The notes beneath the pieces are model-generated. The model had not been told where the DNA came from. It saw only the letters and a program-made list of their open reading frames with translations, and ran no database searches. 64,000 bases of DNA from Bradyrhizobium nivariense (GTDB taxonomy: Bacteria > Pseudomonadota > Alphaproteobacteria > Rhizobiales > Xanthobacteraceae): the NCBI RefSeq assembly GCF_029846715.1, contig NZ_JARVWW010000011.1, positions 1 through 64,000 of the forward strand, given 5' to 3'. A program made the translations under genes and the position numbers. Of the stretch, positions 44,897 to 55,800 are shown in pieces (position 1 is the stretch's first letter; the number at the start of each line of letters is the position of its first letter).

Positions 44897-45014
44897 CTCG
44901 ATTTATATGAATACTAATTCCAAATCCGACGATTGAGGGACGTTGCGTCTCTCCTGCACTTCAAGCGCCAGATCACGCTTGTTAGTCGTCCCGTCGCAAA
45001 TGATGGGGTCGCGA

Positions 45015-47279
45015 ATGACAACATATCTGAGAACGACGGCGAAATTGATCGGCGGCGCCCTGCCGCTGTTGGCAGGCTTGTTGGACGCGGCGCCGGCCGA
45101 CGCGCAATCATCGGCGCAGGAACTGCCCGCCGTCGTCGTCGAGCAGTCGTCGTCGCGGCCGACCGCACGTATCCGTCCGCTTCGCTCCCGGCAATCAGCG
45201 CAAGCCGCGAGCCGCCATCGTCAGGCCGAGCGCGCGCCATCGAACGCCGATGCGTCGGCCGCCGGCGCGGGCGCGGAGACGGCGACAGGTCCCGTCCGCG
45301 GCTATGTCGCAACCCGCAGCGGCACCGGCACCAAGACCGACACGCCGCTGCGCGAGACGCCGCAATCGATCAGCGTGGTCACTGCCGACCGCGTCACCGA
45401 CCAGGGCGCGACCACCGTTCAGGAGGCGCTGCGCTATGTCCCCGGCGTGTTCGCCGATGCCTACGGCGCGGATTCGCGCGGCGACTATCCGCGCATCCGC
45501 GGCCAGGACCCGAACATCTATCTCGACGGCACGCGCATGGTGAACACCAACAACTTCAACGAATGGCGGCCCGAGCCCTACACGCTGGAACGCATCGAGG
45601 TCTTGCGCGGGCCCTCGTCCGTGCTCTACGGCGACACCTCCACGGCCGGCTTGTTGAACCTGATTTCGAAGCGGCCGCAGGCGGAAGCCGCCAGCGAGAT
45701 CGGCGTGCAATATGGCAGCTTCAACCGCAAGCAGGTGCAGCTCGACTCCACGGGAAAGCTGACCAAGGACGGCGAGTGGCTCTATCGCTTCATCGGCGTA
45801 TACCGCGACAGCAACACGCAGACCGATTACGTCAAGGACGACCGCATCCTGCTCGCGCCGTCACTGACCTGGCGGCCGACCAACGCCACGAGCTGGACCG
45901 TGCTCGGCACCTATCAGAAGGACACCACCGGTTCGTCCACGGCCTTTCTGCCGCATGAAGGCACCCTGTTTGCCGGCCCGAACGGGTTCATTCCAGTGCG
46001 GCGCTTCGCCGGCGAGCCGGGCTTCGACAAATACCAGACCGAGACCGGCGCAATCAGCAGCCTGTTCGAGCACAGCTTCAGCGATGGCCTGAAGATCCGG
46101 CAGAATCTGCGTTACGCCCATGTCGAGGGCATCTACCGGTCGACCTGGCCGGATCTGAACTTCGTCGATCCCAGCGATCCGAACTATCCGTTTCTCGATT
46201 CCAGCCGACGTACCGTGGCACGCAACGTATGGAGCCGCGAGACGGTCAAGGACAGCCTGACCTCGGACAGCAATGCCGAGCTGAAATTGCACACCGGGCC
46301 GGTCGCACACAAAGTGTTGCTCGGCACCGACTACCGCGAGGTCAGGGAGCGCGCGCAATCGGGCTTTGCTACGGACCCCACGCCGTTCGATCTCTACGCG
46401 CCGGTCTACAGCGGCGTGACCGCGCCGGCGATGTCACCCGAGCCGGATCTCCGCCAGAGCCAGCTCGGTCTCTACGCCCAGGACCAGTTGCGGCTCGGGC
46501 CGTGGCTCGCGGTGCTTGGCCTGCGCCACGACTACGTCACCAGTGACACGCAGGGCTCTCCGGTCGAGAATTATCAGGCAACCACGGGCCGCGCCGCGCT
46601 GATGTACGAACTGCCGTTCGGCGTCACGCCTTACGTGACCTATGCGCAGTCGTTCAACCCGGTGTTCGGCAGCGGTGTCTGCGCCACAGGAGCCTGCGCG
46701 CCGCAGCGCGGCGAGATGGTGGAGCTCGGCTTCAAGTACAATCCGACGCCGGGCAATGCGATCAACGGTGCGATCTTCGACACCACCGAACGGAATCGGC
46801 TCGCCAACGACCCCGACAATCCGATGTTCTCGATCCAGACCGGCAAGGTCCGGATCCGCGGTGCCGAGCTCGAGGTGCTGGCGCGCATCACGCCGGAGCT
46901 CGATTTGATCGGTGCCTACACCTATCTCGATGCCCGCGTGGAGAGCGGCGACAACGCCGGCAAGCATGTCGAGACCGTGCCGGACCATCAGGCCTCGCTC
47001 TGGGCGAAGTACCGCCTCTCTTTGCTCGGCCTGTCCGGCGTCACGCTCGGCGGCGGTGTACGCTACATCGGCACCTCCTGGGACGGCACCGACACAATCC
47101 GCACGCCCGATTACACCCTGTTCGATGCCATGGTCCGTTACGACAACGGCCCCTGGCGACTTCAAGTCAATGCCAGCAATCTCTTCGACAAACGCCATGT
47201 CACCACCTGCCTGGCGCGCGGCGACTGCTTCCTCGGCATCGGCCGCACCGTGCTCGGCAGCGTCACCTATAAATTCTAG
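45015..47279 (+). CDS. TonB-dependent siderophore receptor
   Basis: A 754-residue outer membrane receptor for a ferric siderophore, of the FhuA/FoxA (hydroxamate) type. A signal peptide (about 1-35) leads to an unusual 60-residue Arg/Ala/Ser-rich spacer, then the plug domain (about 105-225) with RETPQSISVVTADRVTDQGA, YLDGTR and VLRGPSSVLYGDTSTAGLLN, then a 22-strand barrel ending in VLGSVTYKF with the terminal Phe expected for outer membrane assembly. A Cys pair (VCATGACAP) lies in an external loop. ATG 45015 was chosen; in-frame ATGs at 45000 and 45003 are alternatives. Expression is expected to follow iron, but no certain Irr or RirA site was seen. Confidence 0.92.
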   Translation: MTTYLRTTAKLIGGALPLLAGLLDAAPADAQSSAQELPAVVVEQSSSRPTARIRPLRSRQSAQAASRHRQAERAPSNADASAAGAGAETATGPVRGYVATRSGTGTKTDTPLRETPQSISVVTADRVTDQGATTVQEALRYVPGVFADAYGADSRGDYPRIRGQDPNIYLDGTRMVNTNNFNEWRPEPYTLERIEVLRGPSSVLYGDTSTAGLLNLISKRPQAEAASEIGVQYGSFNRKQVQLDSTGKLTKDGEWLYRFIGVYRDSNTQTDYVKDDRILLAPSLTWRPTNATSWTVLGTYQKDTTGSSTAFLPHEGTLFAGPNGFIPVRRFAGEPGFDKYQTETGAISSLFEHSFSDGLKIRQNLRYAHVEGIYRSTWPDLNFVDPSDPNYPFLDSSRRTVARNVWSRETVKDSLTSDSNAELKLHTGPVAHKVLLGTDYREVRERAQSGFATDPTPFDLYAPVYSGVTAPAMSPEPDLRQSQLGLYAQDQLRLGPWLAVLGLRHDYVTSDTQGSPVENYQATTGRAALMYELPFGVTPYVTYAQSFNPVFGSGVCATGACAPQRGEMVELGFKYNPTPGNAINGAIFDTTERNRLANDPDNPMFSIQTGKVRIRGAELEVLARITPELDLIGAYTYLDARVESGDNAGKHVETVPDHQASLWAKYRLSLLGLSGVTLGGGVRYIGTSWDGTDTIRTPDYTLFDAMVRYDNGPWRLQVNASNLFDKRHVTTCLARGDCFLGIGRTVLGSVTYKF

Positions 47280-47289
47280 CAGCGGGCCC

Positions 47290-47637
47290 TTACGTCATGC
47301 TGCCCGGCATGAAGCAGCGCACGCGCGGATGGCCGTCGATATAGTGCTTCCACACCATGGTGCGGCCGATCTTGTTCGGCTCGGTGATGACGGCGCCGTC
47401 CGGCACGACGACCCATTCGTCGTCGAGATGCACGCGATAACGGCCCTTGTCGGATTCCCAGTCGACATCGGCGATCACATAGCCGTCGGCATCCGAGCAG
47501 CATTGGCCGTATTCGCTGTGCAGGCTCTCGAACCAGGGTTTTAACGGCGAGTTCGCGTAGCGCCCGTCGTCGCGTGCCAGCGTCGGGGTCGTCAACAGCC
47601 CCAGCAGTGCAGCGGCACATAGTCTTGCAAGTCGCAT
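47290..47637 (-). CDS. Unrecognised small exported protein
   Basis: A 115-residue protein with a signal peptide (MRLARLCAAALLGLLTTPTL, cleaved near LARDD). The mature part has the phrase SEYGQCCSDADGYVIADVDW with two adjacent Cys, KGRYRVHLDDEWVVVPDGAV and RVRCFMPGSMT with a third Cys near the C-terminus. I have seen similar short periplasmic proteins in Bradyrhizobium without a function. It is convergent with the receptor gene, 10 bases apart. Confidence 0.8.
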   Translation of the reverse strand: MRLARLCAAALLGLLTTPTLARDDGRYANSPLKPWFESLHSEYGQCCSDADGYVIADVDWESDKGRYRVHLDDEWVVVPDGAVITEPNKIGRTMVWKHYIDGHPRVRCFMPGSMT

Positions 47638-47990
47638 GTCGTCTTCCCGCGGATCGCAATTCTCGCCGCGAGGGATAGACGACGTCGGCCGCCTTCTGCG
47701 CCTTCAGAAGGCACAGAGACCGCGACTCGCTCCCCAGCAGCTTTGCAACAGCTATGCAAATCCGGCGCCAGCGCGCATTCCGGAGAACTACTGCCGCACG
47801 GCGTTGCCCAGACCGGCGGGCACGTCCTGCATGTCCAGCGCGCCGTCGATCTGCCGCAGCTCGTTTGGAGGCTTTCCTTGTTGCGCGAGGACGTGTACGA
47901 AATTGCCGCGGGCACAACCGTATCGTTTAATCAACTGTTTCAATTAGAGAAATCGGGTGTTGGCGTGACCGGCATTATACCGTCAGCGCT
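47638..47990. other. Gene-free interval with one hairpin
   Basis: This 353-base gap separates two divergent genes. A perfect 8-bp hairpin (GCCTTCTG at 47691-47698 with CAGAAGGC at 47705-47712) is the only structure seen. Short frames present in several phases show no family resemblance. The right end is relatively AT-rich (47910-47960) and could hold the promoter of the gene at 47991. Confidence 0.5.
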
Positions 47991-49136
47991 ATGAGTTCGA
48001 GAGAGTTGCTTCCTGGCCAGCAGGACCCGACCGATTTGCCCGCAAACGAGGTGCAGTTTGCGCTGGTGATTTCGCGCATGCTCGAGACGGTGAAGGACGA
48101 CCCGGAAGCAAGGCGGCAGATGGTCTACGATCTTGCCCGCTACAAGCTCCAGGAGCAGTTCACCTACGCCGACGCCAGGAACATCGACCAGATGAAGCGG
48201 GCCCTCGATGTCGCAATCGAGGAGGTCGAAAAATTCTCGCGTGAAGAGGCGCCCCTGGAGCGCTTGCCGCATCAACAACTCACATCGTCGAAGGCGGCCG
48301 AGACGGGCGGACTTCTGGTGTCCGGCGACGCGACCGTTCTGCGATCAGGGATCGGGATATCCCGCAGCAAGCTGCCCGCGACCTCAGGCCCGCTCTGGCC
48401 GATGATCAAGCGTACGGCGGCCATCCTGCTTGCCGCCGGCGCCGTCATTCTCATCGTCTCGCAACGAGACAATATCGCCGCGCTGCGCCGGCTGATTTCG
48501 TCCCAGCCTCCGGAGATCGCGCTGGTCGCGCCCAAACCGGAGTCGACCATCACGGTCGCCAAGCCGGAAATGGTAACACCTGCCGCCTCTGCCGCGACGC
48601 GCGTACTTCCGACCGACTACGGCATCTACGCCCTGATCGACGATCAATCGCTGGCGGAGTTGAACGCGACCGGCGTGATGGCGCCCGACATGCGGATCGC
48701 GATTTCACCGGAGTTCAAGAAGCCCGATCGTCCACATTTGCCGAACGGGCGCGTCAAGTTCATCGCGTTTCGCCGCGACGCTGCGAGCTCCATCCCGGAG
48801 CGCGTCGAGGTTCGAGTCGTCGCAAAGATCGCCAGAGAGTTTTCGACCGACGCCGCAGGCAAGAATCTGAGTGGCGGAGACGATGTCGGCGTCATCCGCA
48901 ACTTCGCCTATCCGTTCCGGGTGTCGCCGATTGCTGGGAAACCCGAGATGTACGAGCTTCACTCTGGCGCCTCAGAGCTCGAGTTGCCGCCGGGACATTA
49001 CGTCCTCAGTCTGGGAACGCAGGCCTATTATTTCCAGGTCGACGGCGAGATCACCGATCCCCGGCAGTGCCTCGAGCGCGTCGTCGCCGGCAACGGCACG
49101 TTCTATGCGCCTTGCAAGAAGGCGCGGACGTATTGA
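47991..49136 (+). CDS. Unrecognised single-pass membrane protein
   Basis: A 381-residue protein. Residues 1-85 are helical and charged (VQFALVISRMLETVKDDPEA, RQMVYDLARYKLQEQFTYAD), probably cytoplasmic. A single membrane segment (about 140-160, TAAILLAAGAVILIVSQ) leads to a predicted periplasmic domain of about 220 residues rich in beta strands, with two Cys near the C-terminus (PRQCLERVV and YAPCKKA). I do not recognise the family. It stands alone on the plus strand. Confidence 0.75.
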   Translation: MSSRELLPGQQDPTDLPANEVQFALVISRMLETVKDDPEARRQMVYDLARYKLQEQFTYADARNIDQMKRALDVAIEEVEKFSREEAPLERLPHQQLTSSKAAETGGLLVSGDATVLRSGIGISRSKLPATSGPLWPMIKRTAAILLAAGAVILIVSQRDNIAALRRLISSQPPEIALVAPKPESTITVAKPEMVTPAASAATRVLPTDYGIYALIDDQSLAELNATGVMAPDMRIAISPEFKKPDRPHLPNGRVKFIAFRRDAASSIPERVEVRVVAKIAREFSTDAAGKNLSGGDDVGVIRNFAYPFRVSPIAGKPEMYELHSGASELELPPGHYVLSLGTQAYYFQVDGEITDPRQCLERVVAGNGTFYAPCKKARTY

Positions 49137-49188
49137 TGATCTCGTAGCGCGGGTGAGCGCAGCGACGCCCGGGGAAGCGGGGAACGCC

Positions 49189-49791
49189 CTACTGCTTCGG
49201 CGCAGGCGCCATCATCGCGCCGCCCTTCTTCGCCGCAGGCGCGGGCGGCGGCTTGGTCGCAGCGGTCGCTTGCGCCGGGAGATATTTCGCGACGATGGCG
49301 GGATCGACCTGGGCGATGTTGGCGTCGGGAAGACGCGTCCAGGTCTCGTCCTTGCCGAACAGGGAGATGCCGAGGAAGCCGCGCATCGTCAGCGTCTGCC
49401 CGTCCGGGCTGACCGTCATCTTGGCCTTCCAGATGTTGCCGTCGCGCGGATTGACCACGTTGCCGCCGTCATACTTCAAGCCGTCGCGCTTCATGTCGCG
49501 GATGAAGGAGAGCCCGAGCACCGGCGCGTTCTTGCGATCGTCCGTGCATTTCGCGCAGATCTCGTTCGGATCGTCGCCGGGCCGCGGAAAGGTTTTTGCG
49601 ATGACGCCTTCGAACACACCGCTGTGGTCGATGAAGAGAAACCATCCCACCGTCTTGCCGTCTTCCACCTTCTGCCAGAGGCCTGCGGCGGTCGGCTGCT
49701 GCACTTGCGCGGCGGCCGGGCTCAACGCACCGAGCGACATCGCGAGCGCGAGGAGCGAGAACACCCGAAAGCTGGAAAAGAGATTCCGCAT
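49189..49791 (-). CDS. DUF2147 exported protein
   Basis: A 200-residue exported protein of the DUF2147 family. A signal peptide (about 1-31) is followed by [40 protein letters not shown] and [24 protein letters not shown], the conserved parts of the family, which forms a lipocalin-like barrel in known examples. A Pro/Ala/Lys-rich tail ends the protein. The start at 49791 is preferred because AAGG lies 8 nt upstream; 49797 and 49800 are in-frame alternatives. Function unknown. Confidence 0.85.
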   Translation of the reverse strand: MRNLFSSFRVFSLLALAMSLGALSPAAAQVQQPTAAGLWQKVEDGKTVGWFLFIDHSGVFEGVIAKTFPRPGDDPNEICAKCTDDRKNAPVLGLSFIRDMKRDGLKYDGGNVVNPRDGNIWKAKMTVSPDGQTLTMRGFLGISLFGKDETWTRLPDANIAQVDPAIVAKYLPAQATAATKPPPAPAAKKGGAMMAPAPKQ

Positions 49792-49915
49792 TATCATCAC
49801 CTTGCTGAGCCAATCACCCTGCTAAGCCGCCAACTGCAATGGCCGCAGACTACGGCGATTTCGCGAACCGTTCCAGCACCAGAAACATGGGGCATCGCCG
49901 CCCCGCAGGCCGCCG

Positions 49916-50953
<1,038 letters not shown>

Positions 50954-51116
50954 TTATCGGTTGGACGGCGCCCGGCGGGCAGAGGTGACCCTGCCTGTCT
51001 AGCCAACGGGGATGGATCAGGGAAGGCATAAAAGCGGGAGCGCCCCGCAGCCGCGCCCACTTGCCGGGCCAAAATAACTGGGCTGTAACGAGGAAGGATA
51101 TGACGGAGATCAATCG

Positions 51117-51584
51117 GTGAACGCACCAAGCCGCCTCGATACGACGCCGCGCCTGGAGGACTACCCCTATCGCATCAGCGACAACGTCCGCTTCGGCGAT
51201 CTCGATCCGAACCAGCACGTCAACAACGCGGTCTACGCCACCTATTTCGAGACCGGCCGTGTCACCCTGATGAAGAGCCCGGAGTACGGGCTGACACCGC
51301 CGGGGCTCGCCTGGATCATGGTGCGGCTCGACATCCATTTTCGCGCGGAGCTGCATTGGCCGAGCACGATCGAGCTTGGCCTCGGCGTCGCGAAGCTTGG
51401 ACGAACGTCAGTGACCTTCGAGCAGGTCGTGTTTTCGGAAGGGAAGTGCGTCGCGTCTGCGATGTCGGTCGGCGTGATGATCGACGAAACGTCGCGCCGA
51501 CCAACGCCGCTGACCGCGGACGTGCTCGACAAACTCAGACCCTGGCACAAGCGCGGCATCGAGGTCGTGCCGCCGAGTTCATAA
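51117..51584 (+). CDS. Acyl-CoA thioesterase, 4-hydroxybenzoyl-CoA (hotdog) family
   Basis: A 155-residue hotdog-fold thioesterase. The motif VRFGDLDPNQHVNNAVYATYFETGRV carries the catalytic Asp and the following helix, as in 4-hydroxybenzoyl-CoA and YbgC thioesterases. Substrate acyl group unknown. The start is GTG, with GGAG 8 nt upstream. That GTG overlaps the stop of a six-codon frame (MTEINR, 51100-51120), which may be a translated leader. It lies between the reductase and ferredoxin genes but in the opposite direction. Confidence 0.88.
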   Translation: MNAPSRLDTTPRLEDYPYRISDNVRFGDLDPNQHVNNAVYATYFETGRVTLMKSPEYGLTPPGLAWIMVRLDIHFRAELHWPSTIELGLGVAKLGRTSVTFEQVVFSEGKCVASAMSVGVMIDETSRRPTPLTADVLDKLRPWHKRGIEVVPPSS

Positions 51585-51616
51585 TTCAATCAACGAGGAT
51601 CAGGCTTGTAACGGGG

Positions 51617-51937
51617 TCAGGCCTGGCGTTCCGGCGTCGCCACGACCAGCCCGTCGAGGTCGTCGGAGACCTTGATCTGGCAGGACAGGCGCGAGTTCGG
51701 GCGCACGTCGAAGCCGAAGTCGAGCATGTCCTCTTCCATCGGCGTCGGGCTGCCGACCTTCTCGCGCCAGGCTTCGTCGACATAGACATGGCAGGTGGCG
51801 CAGGCGCAGGCGCCGCCGCATTCAGCCTCGATGCCGGGGATGCTGTTGCGGATGGCGGCTTCCATCACGGTCGCGCCGTTCTCGACGTCCACCGTACGGG
51901 TTTCGCCCTTGTGATCGACAAAGTGAATTTTGGCCAT
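51617..51937 (-). CDS. 2Fe-2S ferredoxin, adrenodoxin type
   Basis: A 106-residue electron carrier of the adrenodoxin/putidaredoxin group. The cluster cysteines are C40, C46 and C49 ([11 protein letters not shown], spacing C-x5-C-x2-C) and C87 (RLSCQIKV). The family serves cytochromes P450, iron-sulfur cluster assembly or Rieske oxygenases. No P450 or isc gene is nearby, so its partner is probably the NADPH reductase at 49916. Confidence 0.93.
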   Translation of the reverse strand: MAKIHFVDHKGETRTVDVENGATVMEAAIRNSIPGIEAECGGACACATCHVYVDEAWREKVGSPTPMEEDMLDFGFDVRPNSRLSCQIKVSDDLDGLVVATPERQA

Positions 51938-52105
51938 GTGTGCTCGTGCTGCCGCGATCTTGGGAATGAAGGAGGGTCCGGGCTGTCCTATAACGGGTCG
52001 GTCAGCCCGGCGCCATAGCGTTTTGATAAGACCTAAATCCCCGCCTTCGCGGCAAGAAAACCCGTCAAAACAAAAGACTAGAGCACGGTTCTGGCCCCTT
52101 TCGCC

Positions 52106-52480
52106 CTAGTGCTTCAGGATCGCCTCGATGGCGGCACGAGCCTCTGTCACCGCCTCTTTCAGCGCGGCGAAGGCGTGGGGCCGGCCCTGGCCGGTCCGGA
52201 TCGCGGTCTCAAGGCTGGCTGCGGCATCCGCCACCGCAAAGGCGCCGATCCCGCGCGCCGAGCCCTTGAGCTTGTGGGCGAGTGCGCCCGCCTCGGCCGG
52301 CTGCGCTGCCATTGCCGCGATCAGGCGGACCGCCTGCTCGGCAAACATCGCCAGCACTTCCTGTTCCAGCTCGGAATCGCCGAGCGTCATGCGGGAGAGA
52401 TGATCGAGGTCGAGCGGGCTGTCGATGGGTGCAAGCGGGGGCGAGGGCATCCAGTCCATCCGTTGCAGTTCAGGCGTCAT
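52106..52480 (-). CDS. Hpt (histidine phosphotransfer) domain protein
   Basis: A 124-residue single-domain phosphotransfer protein. ALAHKLKGSARGIGAFAVAD holds the conserved phosphorylatable His (His69) with Lys and Gly after it. Such proteins pass phosphate between hybrid kinases and response regulators. ATG 52480 is chosen; the frame continues to 52540 without conserved sequence. No kinase or regulator is adjacent. It is divergent from the large coiled-coil gene, with a CtrA box in the gap. Confidence 0.85.
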   Translation of the reverse strand: MTPELQRMDWMPSPPLAPIDSPLDLDHLSRMTLGDSELEQEVLAMFAEQAVRLIAAMAAQPAEAGALAHKLKGSARGIGAFAVADAAASLETAIRTGQGRPHAFAALKEAVTEARAAIEAILKH

Positions 52481-52540
52481 GCGCAGGCCCCGGCATCGCG
52501 CGATGTCCGCCGGTCCGGCGGTCAAGTTCCCTCCACCCAA

Positions 52541-52876
52541 GCATGGAAATGGTTAACGAAATGTTCCGGCTGCTTTGCGCGAATCTGCCTGTTTATTGAC
52601 GAAAAGTTGCCGCAATCCGGCGAGTCCGGTGGAGAATTTCATTTATTGCTAAGGCGTTACGGCGCGATCCTGTTAACGATGATTAAGAATGTCTTAATCG
52701 CAGGCATTTCATTCGCGACGCTCTGCCAATAGGATGTTTCGGAAATTGGCGGACAAGCCGTCCGGGCGGGGACGGCTCGGGGATCCGCTCAAGCGGCATG
52801 ATCCGGACTGTGGGCTTGCGTAGCGCGCAGAGCTCGCGGGGGACACGCGTACAAGTAACGAGGGCTCGGACTGAAC
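52541..52876. other. Control region upstream of the large coiled-coil gene
   Basis: This 336-base interval between the Hpt gene and the GPR-like gene contains three TTAA words at 52673, 52683 and 52694, the last two forming a perfect CtrA box. The left part (52541-52680) is AT-richer than the surroundings. No other gene is seen. Confidence 0.55.
52683..52697. promoter_or_regulatory. CtrA binding box upstream of GPR-like gene
   Basis: TTAAGAATGTCTTAA is an exact TTAA-N7-TTAA match to the CtrA consensus, about 180 bases before the GPR-like ATG and 200 bases before the Hpt ATG. A third TTAA at 52673-52676 lies 6 bases further left and could be an extra half-site. CtrA governs cell-cycle and polarity genes in alphaproteobacteria. 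Confidence 0.65.
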
Positions 52877-55800
52877 ATGGCGAACACTCCGAAAAAAGTC
52901 AAAGACCCCACAGAAGTTGCGCTTTCTGCGATCCAGGAAGCCCTGAACATCAGCGACACGGCTGCGGACACCAGCCGCAATGCCTCGATGCGCAACGAAA
53001 CGTCGCCTCCGGGAGCGCCGCCGGCTCCCCCGATCTTCGACGAACCGAGTTTCGAGCCGCGCGCTGCCGCGAACGAACGCGCGATGTTCGACCCGATCGA
53101 GGAGCCGCGCAGCTCGCGCCGCGCCGCCAATGACGATCGCGAGACCATCGGCCAGTTGCTCCAGGCGCTTCAAAAGGGTCGCCCTGCCCGCAGCGTCTAC
53201 ACCTTCGCCACCATCTTCGCCGGCGTCTGGCTCGCAGCCTGCGCCGCGCTGACGGTCGGCTTCCTGCCGTCGATCCAGGCCGCCATGGGCCAGAGCGGCG
53301 GCGTGCTCGTCATCGCCGGCCTGATTGCGATGTTCTTCGCGCCGATCATGCTGTTCTACTTCCTTGCCAGTCTCGTCTGGCGCGGCCAGGAAATGCGCAT
53401 GATCGCCCAGGCGATGGCGCAGGTCGCGATCCGCTTCTCCGAGCCCGAGGGCTCGGCCTCCGATTCCATGGTCACCGTCGGTCAGGCCATCCGCCGCGAG
53501 GTCGCGGCGATGGGCGACGGCATCGAGCGCGCGATCGCGCGCGCCGGCGAGCTCGAGACGCTGGTTGCCAACGAGGTCGCGGCGCTCGAACGCGCCTATT
53601 CCGACAACGAAGTACGGATCCGCGCCCTGCTCCAGGACATCGCGCATCAGCGCGACAATCTGGTCGGCCAGGCCGAGCAGGTCCGCAGCGCCATCTCCGG
53701 CGTGCAGATCGATTTGCGCCATGACATCGCGCTGATCTCGGACGCGATCGCCTCGCGCGTCGACGAGGTCGCCAAGAGCATCACCGGCGCTCTCGAAGAG
53801 CGCGGCGCCCACATCACCGGTGCGCTCAGCAACGCCGGCGACAACATGATCCTCGCGCTCGGCGAGCGCGGCGGCGACCTGCTCGACCGCCTCGAGGAGG
53901 CCAGCAATGAGACCACGCGCGCCGTGCTCGACGCCAGCGAGCGGCTGACCACCAGCCTCAACTTCAAGACCGGCCACGTCCACGACGAGTTCGTCGACCT
54001 CGCCGACCGCGTCCACGAGATGCTGAACGAGCGCATCGACCGCATCACCGGCGAGTTCGAGCAGCGCTCCGCCGCGATCGTCGACGGCATCTCCGAGCGT
54101 ACCGAGCAGGTGCACGACAGCCTGAAGAATTCGTCCGACTCGCTGCTGCTCGAGCTCGAGCTGCGCTCCAACGACCTCTCCGCCAAGATCGACGACGCCG
54201 GCAACCGCCTCGCCGGCCAGATCATGACCTCCGGCGACAAGGCGAGCGAAGCGCTCGACGCCACCGTCAACACGCTGGTCGCCAAGGTCGTCAGCCAGAC
54301 CGAGACCGCGCACGACTCGCTGTCGCTCCAGATGAGCGCCTTCGACGAGCTGGTGAAGAACCAGGGCACCGAGCTGGTCGAGAAGTTCGCCCGCGACTCC
54401 GGCACGCTGGGCGCGCTGATCACGCGCCACATCTCCGAATTCGACCGCACCGTGAAGACCTTCGGCGGCGAGATCGTCGATCGGATGGGCCAGCGCACGC
54501 AGGACATCCATGAGTCGCTGAAGAGCTATGTCGACAATTTCGACACCCGCTTCACCTCCAACGGCGGCGCGATCACGGCTGTGCTCGACCAGCGCCTGGT
54601 GCAGTTCGAGACCACGATCGGCGAACGTGTCACCAACCTCGATGCCTCGCTGAACGGCAAGATCTCCGGCCTCGACTCTACGATCGACGGTCACATCAAG
54701 ACCTTCGACGAGCAGCTCGTCGGCCGCGTCGCCGCGCTCGAACAGTCGTTCGATACCCGTGCCAAATCGGTCACCGAGACCATCGACGGACGCCTCAACA
54801 CGCTCGCCTCGTCGCTGACCGACGGTGCCGCGCAGGCGATCCAGTCGATCGACTCCCGCCTCACCCACCTCACGACGTCGCTGACCGACGGCGCATCGCA
54901 GGCGATTGAGACGATCGACACCCGCCTCAACTACCTCACGACCTCGCTGACCGATGGCGCATCGCAGACCATCCAGTCGATCGATACGCGCCTCACGCAT
55001 CTGACGACCACCCTCACCGGCGGCGCGTCGCAGGCGCTCGAATCCATCGACACGCGCCTCACCTACCTGACCACCGCGGTGACGAACGGCGCCGCGCAGG
55101 CCGTGCAGTCGATCGACACCCGCCTCACGCTCCTGACCTCGACGCTCACGGACGGCACCGCGCAGGCGATCGAGGCGGTCGACCGCCGCATCACCGGCGT
55201 CACCGAGATCATCGACGGCCGCAGCACACACCTGACCGACACGGTCACGGCGCGCTTCCAGGACATCCACCAGGCCATCGAGACCAAGGTCGGCTCGGTC
55301 GCCAGCGACATCGACGTGCGCGTGGCACAGTTCGAGGACCTGCTCGGCTCGCGCGTCGAGGCCGTCGCCGGCCGCATCGAGAGCAGCGGACGCCAGGCCA
55401 GCGAGGACATGATGTCCCGCGCCGAGATGATCTCGACCGCGATCCGCTCGCATGTCGAGGACGCCGAGCGCTCGCTCACCAACCTCGTGGTCAACACCAG
55501 CGAGACCATCCAGACCGGTGCGCGTACCGCGCAGCAGTCGCTGATGACGGTTTCCTCCGACGTCAACGCCCAGCTCAAGATGACCTCCGCCGAGGTCGAG
55601 CGCGCGCTGACCGCGGTCGGCACCGGTGCCGCGAACTCGATCCTGAGCAGCGCCCGCGAAGCACAATCGACGCTGGTCGCAGCATCCGGCGATGCCTCCA
55701 ACCAGATCAAGTCGCTGTCGGCCGACGTCGAACGCACACTGTCGTCGGCGGGCTCGGCGACCGCCGCCTCGATCCTGGCCGGTGCCCGCGAGGTGCAGAC

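Noticed and set aside
44909..44920. GAAT-ACTA-ATTC palindrome before the siderophore receptor
   Set aside because: Too short and too far from known Irr/ICE or RirA box sequences to call an iron-response site.
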